Shown one piece after another: positions 54,700-62,996 of a stretch of DNA of 64,000 bases (within the stretch, counting starts at the first letter, position 1; the number at the start of each line of letters is the position of its first letter). Origin of the DNA: CAZDXJ01 sp050303615 (GTDB lineage Bacteria > Pseudomonadota > Gammaproteobacteria > Methylococcales > Methylomonadaceae). The notes under the pieces are model-generated. The model saw only the letters and a list, made by a program, of their open reading frames with translations, was not told the DNA's origin and made no database searches. Position numbers and translations under genes: made by a program. The DNA lies in contig JBNLCC010000167.1 in assembly GCA_050303615.1 (NCBI GenBank), forward strand, positions 10,306 to 74,305. The letters are read 5' to 3'.

Positions 54700-55444
54700 T
54701 CAACCTTGCCGCTTCGAGTATATATCGGATACGACGCCGTGTATTTTATAGTCAAGCTCCGGGCTGATCGGAATCGGTTGGGCATTTTGCTTTTTGGTGA
54801 AGAGATACTCAATCTACAAGATACTATGTTCCATGATATGGAAATGTCCCTTCAATTCAACTAATACACGCTTGCCGAGCGTGTTTTCCGGGCACGGCTC
54901 GATAAGTATGATGTCGCCGGGGTTGAGGTACGGCGCATATTGGTCATCGCTGATTAGAATTGCAAATGCAAGCGGATCGGCCTTGATTAGTGGCATGGTA
55001 TCAAACTCCTGTCTGTTGTTATGATTGGAACTGAGGAAGGTTCCAATCTCATGCCAGCGAATCAGCGGTACATGAAAAACGGGTTTGATCTGGAGGCGGT
55101 CCGCCCGTTTTTCTATTTCAATATCCTGGTCTTGATTCATCCAAAAAGTTGCGTAAGCAGGGGTTTCCAGTTAGAAGCCATTCTACGGTAACCCCAGTAT
55201 CCTTAAATTTCTCAACAATTATTGGCAGTTTCGAAGTATTGGGAATGGATTCTCCCTCTATCCATTTTCGTGCGCCTTTATCTGAAACGCCAAATATCTT
55301 GGCTAAAACTCCTTGCCGTCCCTTTCCTTTGGGCGGAACCCCAGCCCTGTCCTGCACAGAATTAAAGCGATCAGAAAATTCTTGTTTTTTGTCTTTAGTA
55401 ACCATTGGTTCCATATTAGCTTTAAAACGAGGAACAATCAGCAC
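54700..55444 (-). pseudogene. Broken phage-type repressor (HTH plus S24 peptidase)
   Basis: The first frame (to 55118) encodes an HTH region: GRQGVLAKIFGVSDKGARKW and VTVEWLLTGNPCL. The S24/LexA-like part continues in another frame from 55140: FDTMPLIKADPLAFAILISD, QYAPYLNPGDIILIEPCPEN. That frame meets a TAG at 54814-54816, after which it keeps family sequence (ISPELDYKIHGVVSDIYSKR) to a TGA at 54700. So the gene carries a frameshift at about 55120-55140 and a nonsense codon. CI-type repressors maintain prophages, but no other phage genes remain. Confidence 0.65.
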
Positions 55445-55480
55445 GGTAGGTCTGATTAGCTCTGCGTAATCGGACGCATG
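55441..55480. repeat. REP element, left of the RAYT gene
   Basis: 40 bp starting GCACGGTAGGT and ending CGGACGCATG, with an internal hairpin GATTA / TAATC. It is the inverted copy of the element at 56056-56095 (36 or 37 of 40 positions agree). RAYT transposases bind such palindromes. Confidence 0.8.
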
Positions 55481-55524
55481 TTTATTATGCTAACGATCTC
55501 ACTTTACAGTGGGTTAAAAAAATC

Positions 55525-56055
55525 ATGTCAAACTATAGGCGAGCCTTTATTCCCGGAGGAACATATTTTTTTACGGTAAACCTTCTTCAACGACATAAGA
55601 ACAATTTATTGATTCGACAGATAAATTTACTACGCGATACAGTACGACAAGTGCGGACACGTCACCCTTTTCAAATCGATGCATGGGTCGTATTACCGGA
55701 TCATTTACATTGTGTCTGGACGTTGCCACCTGATGACAGCAATTTTAGTCTGCGCTGGCGTTTAATAAAAAGCGGATTTTCCCGCTCCTTACCTAAAACA
55801 GAAAGGCGTTCGGAAATACGAAAAGCGGCAGGAGAAAGAGGCATATGGCAACGCCATTATAGGGAGCATGTCATCCGTGATGATTCTGATTTTCAACGCC
55901 ATGTAGACTATGTTTATGTGAACCCCTTGAAGCATGGCTATGTAAAACGTGTTTCAGATTGGCCAGATTCTACTTTTCATCAATATGTCAAACAGGGAAT
56001 TTATCCACTAACCTGGTGCGGCGATATCAAATGTTCAGTTGGTGGCGATGAATAG
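55525..56055 (+). mobile_element. REP-associated tyrosine transposase (RAYT)
   Basis: 176 residues, intact. Y1 HUH transposase: HUH motif His60-Leu-His62 (LPDHLHCVW), probable catalytic tyrosine in RHYREHVIRDD (Tyr112) and the family end VDYVYVNPLKHGYV. RAYTs are domesticated IS200/IS605 relatives that spread REP palindromes. The gene starts at MSNYRRAFIPGGTYFFTVNL, the usual RAYT start. It is enclosed by two inverted 40-bp REP elements that begin within one base of its stop on the right. Confidence 0.93.
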
Positions 56056-56095
56056 CATACGTCCGATTACGCTGAGCTAATCGGACCTACCGTGC
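56056..56095. repeat. REP element, right of the RAYT gene
   Basis: 40 bp starting directly after the RAYT stop codon: CATACGTCCGATTACGCTGA and onwards to CGGACCTACCGTGC-type sequence. Inverted against the left copy. Confidence 0.8.
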
Positions 56096-56204
56096 TAAAT
56101 TCAACCGCTGATAAAAAAAAGCAATTCCCGCCACGTTTATAAATCATTACCGGACAGTGCCAATAAGCTGCAAATTGATGACTCACGGCGCCTAATCCGG
56201 CCGG

Positions 56205-58176
56205 CTAAAAACTTACCGAGAAACCGATTTGTCCCCATACCCCGGGCATCGAGTAGCCGGCGCGGTACTCGTATTTCTGATCCAACAGGTTTTCCCCTGC
56301 GATGAATATTTCGCCTTTTTCGCCCAGCGCCGGAATCGGATAAGCTGCGCGGGCATTCAGCACGACGAAAGACCCGACCTGTTCCAGATTCAGCGCGTCG
56401 CCGGCCCGCGCCCGATTGGACGTATAGGTTTCCGATTGATACTGGACATCAACCGCCAGCCGCACCTGTTCAAACTCGCCGTTAATTCCGGCAGTGACCG
56501 CCTCTTTCGGCGTATAAGGCAGATTGTCGATACTCGGGTCCAGCATCGTTAACGCCGCGAACAAACTCCAGTCCTCGGTAATGTCCTGCCGGATCGACAA
56601 TTCGAAACCACGCATCGTATACGTACCGAGATTGGTAAATTGCGGAGCCGATACCAACGGCGGAAACGCGAAAATATAGCGGTTTTTTACCCGGTCATTG
56701 AAAAAACTGACATCAATTTGCGTGCTTTCGAACGGCGAGGCTTTGAAACCTATCTCACCGTGCTCCACCTGTTCCGGCGCCAAATCCTGCCAGGAATCGC
56801 TGAGCGGCGGTATATATTTGGAAAGCGTCGCGACTTCCAATCCCGGATAATTGATGCCCCGTGAAATATTGACGTACAGCGTGAGTTTGTCGGACACCAG
56901 CGAGAGGCCGGCATGGGGGCCGATTTGTTCGCTGAATTCGCTGTGGCTGTAGTAGCGGATACCCGCCGATGGGATCAGCGTCCAGTCATCGGTAATTCGG
57001 AAACTGTGTTCCACCGCCAGATAGGGCGAGGTGAGGCTGAACGTCAGTGTTTCGTAATACCCTTGGGAAGCCGCCAAACCGATCGCGTCATGGACATCAC
57101 CCGATAACCAATCGTTGTCGAGGCCGATCATCACGGTACCGCCGCTCCAAGCCGATATCCGATCCTGCCAGCGCAACCCGTAGGTATCGAAATTGGTCAG
57201 CGTATCTGTGATTCGGTTATCAAACGGCGGACTATTGGGATGATTGAACCAGTTGCCTTCGCCAGTGGTTGTATACAGCTTTAAATCGCCTTGCCAGTCG
57301 GCATACTGATGCGACGGCTTGAGCGCGACCATGCCTGCTTCGGTAGTGTATTCCGGAGCGATTGCCGGCGGCGGCACCCGGTTGTCACCCGGATCCCAAG
57401 CATCATTAATTGGTATATAAGAAATTGGTGCCAATAGTCCAGTGCTCGTTCAAATGATAATCGACCCGGACCATGACATTGCGCAACTCGCCGCCGGCAT
57501 TGTCGCGATGACCGTCGGATCGGGCATAGCCTTGGGCCAGCATGAAATCGAAATCGCCGAATTTACCGGCAATGTCGGCCTGTTCACTGACCGTGGCGAA
57601 CATCCCGCCGGAAATCCGTCCGTTGCCGTGCAATCCCTCATCGACGGCGTTTTTCATCGTCAAATTGATGGAACCGAAATTGTTGCCGTTAATCTGCGGC
57701 TGAGGACCTTTATACACGGTGATCGACTCCATGCCGTTCACCGGCAACAAGTCAAGCAGCGGATGTCCCCATACCCCCATGTAGAGAGGTATGCCATCAA
57801 TGTAGGTTTTAATTTCACTGCCGGGGCGGCTGGCACCCATACCGCGTATAAATACACCGCCCCCTTCGTTGCCGCCGAAAGAGCCCACCGGGTTGAAACG
57901 GGTAATTTCCACGCCGGGTGTACGGCGCAATGCTGAAGCGAGATCCAGCGCATTTTGATCCCGCAGTTGCGCCTCGGTAACCACCGATGACATCGACGAA
58001 AACAAATCAAGATGATTTTCTTCGATAATCGGGCTGGCAACCACCGACAGTGGTTCCAGTTGAACAGGCTGCTCTTCCTCGGCCCCGGCCTCAGGGGTCG
58101 AAACCGACATGGCGAGTATCATATTCAAAGCCAAACGGCGTATTTCCTTCGCCGATCCGGTGTAAGTTAGGTTCAT
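56205..58176 (-). pseudogene. TonB-dependent receptor broken by one frameshift
   Basis: The N-terminal frame from an ATG at 58176 has a signal peptide, EPLSVVASPIIEENH and a full plug domain (DLASALRRTPGVEITRFNPV, VFIRGMGASRPGSEIKTYID). It stops after NEHWTIGTNFLYTN at about 57406. The barrel continues in the next frame to the end (GEIFIAGENLLDQKYEYRAG, closing WGQIGFSVSF). Removing one T at the AATTAATGATG junction joins the frames as YTNNDAWDPG. The upstream divergent gene is an AraC regulator with its own small frameshift. Likely a lost siderophore or metal uptake receptor. Confidence 0.82.
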
Positions 58177-58511
58177 AAGCAAAATAATTCCTGTCGTTGT
58201 TGTTGGTTAACGTCGAAACCCTGGAGACCGCATTGATATCGGGTAAATTGTAGGAATTACCGCAAACCATTCCCAACCGGATTTATATGTATAACGTATT
58301 AATTTCTATGGCATAGGTAGAACATCTGAAAACTGTGTGATATGCCTCATTTTCCAAAGAATAGATGGGTTATATACCATAGTTTTTTCAGTAGCCGCGT
58401 TAATCCCCTGACATCAAACCGGTAAAAACCGGATCATTTCCGGAAAATACAATGATGGTGCGATTTATGCTGGATAATGGTTTTGATTGAGACAGAACGA
58501 TTTCCCGGAAA

Positions 58512-59464
58512 ATGCCGCCCATTGTCATCAAAAACGACGAGTTGCCTACCCAATTGCTGCCCGGTGACCAGTGTGTGCAACAAAAGTTGCCGGAAGGGAT
58601 GGGTGCGGGCTATTCAAGGATTTTTCAATTAAGTCACGGCCTGAGTTATATAGAGACCCGCTTTACGCCGGCTGCCGATATCGCCGTATTGAGCAATCAG
58701 GACCTGCGCGAACCGCGTATGGTAGTGACGCTGGCGCTCCAGGGTCAATCGCGCTATAGCGGTAATGACCGCACCGAACTTGTTTTCAAACAGGGATACG
58801 CGACCATAACGGCTTTCGGTCCTATCGCCGGCGAACGCCGCTACCAAACGGACCACGGCACCACTTTGCAGCTGCGCTTCTCAATAGCGAAAAGCCAGCT
58901 GGAACAGTTGGTCGGCGTGGACCGTTCCGCCGTTTTTTTTGACCGCTTAACGCTGCGTTTGCTGAGCTGCCGGCCGATATCGACACCAAGCATCCTGGCA
59001 GCGCAACAGTTAACCGCTTGTCATGTCGCCGACTGCGTAAAACCGTTTTACCGTGAAGGACTGGCGCTGACAATTTTAGGCGCCGAACTGCACCCGCTCT
59101 TCCCCGACGCGCGGCAGGGACACACAAAATTCTCACCGCAGGACAAAGCCAAGGCGATGCTGGCCCGCGACATTTTATACGCCGAATTCCGAACACCTCC
59201 GTCGGTGCGGTGGCGGCTTTGGCCCGACGGGTGGGAACCAATCAGTGCAAATTAAAACAACTGTTCCATCATTTTTTCGCCAGCACCCCCTATGGCATGC
59301 TGCTCGAAATCAGAATGAATCACGCCTACCCATTACTGAAAAGCGGGGAGTGCCATGTAGGCGTGGTGGCGGATTTGGTCGGTTACCGGCATGCCAGCAA
59401 TTTCAGCACGGCTTTTACAAGATATTTTGGGGTACCACCTAAGAAAATTGCCGGACAGCATTGA
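58512..59464 (+). pseudogene. AraC/PchR-type regulator broken by a 5-bp duplication
   Basis: The first frame encodes about 230 residues of a PchR-like ligand and linker region (PRMVVTLALQGQSRYSGNDR, LHPLFPDARQGHTKFSPQDK). The DNA-binding domain is in the next frame from 59210: AALARRVGTNQCKLKQLFHH and VADLVGYRHASNFSTAFTRY. At 59203-59212 CGGTG occurs twice in tandem. Removing one copy joins the frames through a sequence reading PPSVAALARRV. PchR-type AraC proteins switch on siderophore receptors, which fits the divergent TonB receptor. Confidence 0.8.
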
Positions 59465-59496
59465 CTTGTATGCTGTATAGTTAGTTGCGCCGCATA

Positions 59497-59868
59497 TTAA
59501 ACATTAGCCCGGATTTTCTGACGAGAAGGTATCACAAAGCCCGTCAAATCGTTGCCGAAGCTTGTCTTAACAAAAGTTTGATAGAAAAAATTTATCTGGC
59601 GGCGCGCGCGAGGCTTGTTACGTATACTCACGACATTGAGTTGCGGGTAGCTCCTTAAACAATGCGCCAGCATTTTGCTGAAAAAGTGAACGATGTGAAT
59701 ATTATTAGCGCTCTGATTGTTCAATCTTTTCAGATATGGCGCCACATTAGCCGCGTCGAGATCGATTCGTAACAGCGCGGAGGGATCGGCCGGGGGACGC
59801 CAAGTCGCAACGGCAATCTTCCTGAAACTCGACTGCTTTATATTGGAATCAAATTTGATATTCGGTAT
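59497..59868 (-). pseudogene. 2-oxoacid dehydrogenase acyltransferase-like fragment
   Basis: An open frame without a start codon reads SSFRKIAVATWRPPADPSAL, LRIDLDAANVAPYLKRL, then HIVHFFSKMLAHCLRSYPQL and DLTGFVIPSR before a stop. This matches the N-terminal half of the E2-type acyltransferase catalytic domain (FRKIA...WRPP.DPS). The second half with the catalytic His motif is gone. A truncated relic. Confidence 0.65.
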
Positions 59869-60108
59869 TTATGTGAAAAAACATAGGAATTGCGCGTCAC
59901 AAAGTCAAGGCGATCGTTTTATATCCTGTTAAATATAGCATCTCAACCGTTTGGTAGGAGTCAAGTATACCCCCTGTTCGGCCCAATACCGTAAACCACT
60001 TCACAGCGTGTTACGCCGGAATTATCCGAAGCTCACATGCGGCGCAATACGGCTGCCGCCTATTGACGTCCTACTGACTGCACCTTAAGGCATTGACGCC
60101 GGTCCAAC

Positions 60109-61545
60109 CTACGGGCTCAACCCATTTTTTTTACCGATTTGCAAAGCTCTTTCGTATAGCGGATCTGCCTGATCATCAAGTGCTTGATGTTCATATAATC
60201 GAGCCCAGTCGACCAAGATCGTGATCAAATTAACATGCTCTGAGCCAAACCCTTTTTCCGCGATTTGCAGCGCCCGTTGGAATAGCGGTTCGGCTTTATC
60301 ATAAAAGCCTTGCTTGCTATATAAGTCGCCCAAATTTTCCAAGATCTTAGCCAGACCCGGATGCTCTGAACCCAAGGTTTTTTCCATAATTTGCACAGCC
60401 CGCCGGTATAAATGCTCGGCCAGGTCATAAAGTTTTTTGTCTTTGTAAACTGTAGCCAAATTGTTCAAACTGTGAGCCACTTTCGGATCTTCCGGGTCAG
60501 AGTTTTTTTCGATGATTTCAGATACACGCTCCAATAAAGGCCTTGCTCGATCATAACGCTCTTGTCGATAGTACATTTCCGCTAAGCTGTTTAAGCTGTG
60601 GGCCAATTGATACGATGTTCTATCGGAGGCGTGTTCCCCGATTTGCAAGGCCCGTTGAAGCAGCGATTCGGCTTGCTTATAACGTTTCTTATCAACATAA
60701 AATGAGGCGAGACAATTTAACTTGTTGATCAGCTCATAATGGTCTGGGCCCAAGGCCTGTTCACTGATTTGCAAAGCCCTTTTTAATAATGGTTCGACTT
60801 GCTCATTGCGCCGAAGAATTCGATACAATTCGGCCAAATCGTTCAAAGTGTCGGCAACGGCAGGATGATTTGCTCCCAGGGTATTTTCCCTAATTTGCAG
60901 AGCCTGGCGGTAAAGCGGTTCGGCTTTTTCATATAACCCTGCCTTATGCATAGCCAGTCCTGCTTGATTCAGATTGGCGGCGATTAACTCAGCACAGTGT
61001 TGCGGTAACACCTCTGCCGCATCCTGATAATAAGCGGCCGCTATAACATATTTAAACCGGGTGTAATTTAAATAGCCGTTTTTTGCCTTGGCTTTCGCTG
61101 CAGAAATCAGCCGTTTCTCCGCTGTTTCCCGGAGTTGTCGCGCGGCCACTAAATCTTTTTCACTGGCCCGGTTAATTAAATCCTCCGCCTGATCGAAATC
61201 ACCCTGCTGCAAGACTTGTTCCGCTTGGGTGAGTAAATATTTCACTTGCGGATCGTCTGCTTGGAAATCAGTTAATTCTTTTAACAGATTGTGATAGCGT
61301 TCGGCAATCTGCCGTAATGTATGGTCATAATCTTCGGGCACTACGTTATGCTGCAGTATAATGTTGAAAAAGTTTTTTAACGCCGCCTTGGTGATACCCA
61401 ATTCTTCGGCGAGTGCGGCAAATTGTTCCGGCGGGATGCCGTTGATATCGCCGGTATAAACACTCACCTTTGAGTTGGTTACGTTTTCAACGTTAATCCC
61501 GTTATTTCCGAACAAAGGGAAAAGCCGGTTACTTGATTTGGACAT
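60109..61545 (-). CDS. Tetratricopeptide-repeat protein of the kinesin-light-chain type
   Basis: 478 residues. An N-terminal region of about 70 residues (NVENVTNSKVSVYTGDING, then IPPEQFAALAEELGITKAAL) is followed by a helical linker and seven or so 42-residue TPR units, for example AEPLYRQALQIRENTLGANH and VADTLNDLAELYRIL. TPRs of this type mediate protein contacts and are common next to signalling or effector domains. Its start overlaps the end of a small membrane protein gene by 17 bp, so the two are co-translated. No enzyme domain is present. Function unknown. Confidence 0.8.
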   Translation of the reverse strand: MSKSSNRLFPLFGNNGINVENVTNSKVSVYTGDINGIPPEQFAALAEELGITKAALKNFFNIILQHNVVPEDYDHTLRQIAERYHNLLKELTDFQADDPQVKYLLTQAEQVLQQGDFDQAEDLINRASEKDLVAARQLRETAEKRLISAAKAKAKNGYLNYTRFKYVIAAAYYQDAAEVLPQHCAELIAANLNQAGLAMHKAGLYEKAEPLYRQALQIRENTLGANHPAVADTLNDLAELYRILRRNEQVEPLLKRALQISEQALGPDHYELINKLNCLASFYVDKKRYKQAESLLQRALQIGEHASDRTSYQLAHSLNSLAEMYYRQERYDRARPLLERVSEIIEKNSDPEDPKVAHSLNNLATVYKDKKLYDLAEHLYRRAVQIMEKTLGSEHPGLAKILENLGDLYSKQGFYDKAEPLFQRALQIAEKGFGSEHVNLITILVDWARLYEHQALDDQADPLYERALQIGKKNGLSP

Positions 61546-61777
61546 CTGAATTTTCGCTGACTTTTTTTACACTCACATTCTGTCCTTCGCGGTTTTCGAT
61601 AGCGACTTTGCTTTGTTCAATTTCTTCTACGGAAACGCTGTCGGTTTTACTTGCGAATAACTTTAAACCGCCTTTTTCGGCTTTAAAGCCAACCGTTTTC
61701 GCCAGCCATAAAGCGATGATCACCACTAAGGCAATGATGCCGGCTATGAGGTAAATCGTTGCATTTTCCAGGTTCAT
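61529..61777 (-). CDS. Small single-span membrane protein paired with TPR gene
   Basis: 82 residues. One transmembrane helix (about 8-28, IYLIAGIIALVVIIALWLAK) then a charged tail (GFKAEKGGLKLFASKTDSVS) and a serine/valine-rich end (VSVKKVSENSDVQIK). The ribosome site is GAGAG. It overlaps the TPR gene, so it probably anchors that protein at the membrane. No family recognised. Confidence 0.65.
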   Translation of the reverse strand: MNLENATIYLIAGIIALVVIIALWLAKTVGFKAEKGGLKLFASKTDSVSVEEIEQSKVAIENREGQNVSVKKVSENSDVQIK

Positions 61778-61932
61778 AGTGGACTCTCGGTTGAAGTGTT
61801 TGAGTTTATCCTGATTCTACCGAAAAAGTTAACTCGCCGAAATGAAAAGCACAAGCTTGAATAGTATGCTTTTCGCAACGTTACAATACAGACACAACCA
61901 TTGAGTTGAGCATCGCCTACCCCAGCACAAAC

Positions 61933-61958
61933 GTTGGGTTGGCTAACGCCAGCCCAAC
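61933..61958. repeat. Palindrome GTTGGGTTGGC-TAAC-GCCAGCCCAAC
   Basis: Arms of 11 bp match at 10 positions with a 4-base loop, located between the membrane-protein gene and the amidase. Looks like a dispersed REP-type repeat rather than attC, since no RYYYAAC/GTTRRRY boxes frame it. Confidence 0.6.
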
Positions 61959-62021
61959 CTACTACAATCTTTTAAGGGAAGGGCGATTCTGTATTCACCC
62001 TTCTTTCCGGTCTGAAAGGCG

Positions 62022-62852
62022 TTACTTCCTTTCTATGTATCTACCGTGCACCCAGCCAACAATATCCATTTCATTGTTAACGATATCCATAACATCCACT
62101 TTTCTCCACACTCCCTGCGATTCCAGTAAGGACAGACGGGTTCCTTTGGGTAAGGGCGACACGTCGATGAACTTTTCAAATTCGGTTCCGGGACCCTTTC
62201 GAATATTGAGAGCGGTTGTGGTTTCGAAGATATCCTCTGCATCATCGCTGTCGCGACCGGCAATCAGGCTTTGGAAAGAAAGCATAGGAAAGGCCGCACC
62301 AGGGTCTTTTTTCCTTACCGGAGCAATATCTTCATGCCCGACTATTTCCTCTAAGCCATAGTGCCGCACTATGGCCAAAGAGCATTCTTTCGCTGCTTCC
62401 AGCTGCACTTCAGTATAGGTGTGCCAACCAACCAATGCGTTGTCGGAACTCCGCGTCTTGACTAACACCTCGCTATCCGGCACCAGGCGTCCCCATGACG
62501 TTCGCCAACTACCCGGGGATCCCTGGAGTATGCCGGGGTTATCTAATTCTATACCGATGGAGTAACTATTAAGTCCAATGACGCCACGCCAGCTACTCTT
62601 ACCGGCGTGCCATGCCTTTCGATTGAAATCAACCAGTTGTGTTATTGATCCGTCGCGACCAATCACCAAGTGCGCCGATGCCTTAGCAGCCGGGTTTGTT
62701 AACCACTGAACGGAACTTTCTGCACTTGCCCCCGCCGTGTAGTGCATGACCAAAAATCGCGGTGAAATCGTTCCGCTACTTTGATTTGGACTCCGCTTAA
62801 AAGGAACCGGCGAACCATCATCTTGGAAAAGTTTGTGGGCCTTTATTTTCAT
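62022..62852 (-). CDS. N-acetylmuramoyl-L-alanine amidase with SH3 domain
   Basis: 276 residues. The Amidase_2 domain (about 30-195) has its three zinc ligands: His37 (LVMHYTAG), His173 (IVGHEDIAP) and Asp183 (KKDPGAAFP). The C-terminal part (about 205-275) is an SH3_3-type wall-binding domain (TTALNIRKGPGTEFE). It cleaves the amide bond between muramic acid and peptide in peptidoglycan. No signal peptide, which suits a phage-type endolysin or a cytoplasmic AmpD-like role. It starts 68 bp after an attC-like site. Confidence 0.9.
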   Translation of the reverse strand: MKIKAHKLFQDDGSPVPFKRSPNQSSGTISPRFLVMHYTAGASAESSVQWLTNPAAKASAHLVIGRDGSITQLVDFNRKAWHAGKSSWRGVIGLNSYSIGIELDNPGILQGSPGSWRTSWGRLVPDSEVLVKTRSSDNALVGWHTYTEVQLEAAKECSLAIVRHYGLEEIVGHEDIAPVRKKDPGAAFPMLSFQSLIAGRDSDDAEDIFETTTALNIRKGPGTEFEKFIDVSPLPKGTRLSLLESQGVWRKVDVMDIVNNEMDIVGWVHGRYIERK

Positions 62853-62920
62853 ATTAAATCCCCTTCATCTCGCTTGTTAAGTCGTTCTATTATCTCTAGG
62901 ATAGTGGATGGAATATCAGC

Positions 62921-62989
62921 ACTTAACGCCCGACACAGCGGACAATTAAAGTGCCGCGTAAATTGATCCGCTGCAGTTGTTCGTTAGGA
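62921..62989 (-). other. attC-like integron recombination site
   Basis: 69 bp beginning ACTTAAC (perfect RYYYAAC on the plus strand) and ending GTTAGGA; inner arms CAGCGGA and TCCGCTG pair exactly. On the minus strand it runs from TCCTAAC to GTTAAGT, the latter a perfect GTTRRRY. It lies 7 bp after the HEAT-like gene stop and 68 bp before the amidase start, both on the minus strand, which is the standard cassette order. Confidence 0.7.
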
Positions 62990-62996
62990 CACATTA

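Noticed and set aside
61933..61958. GTTGGGTTGGC palindrome as a third attC site
   Set aside because: The loop is only four bases and there are no outer RYYYAAC and GTTRRRY boxes with the needed spacing; it fits a simple REP palindrome.
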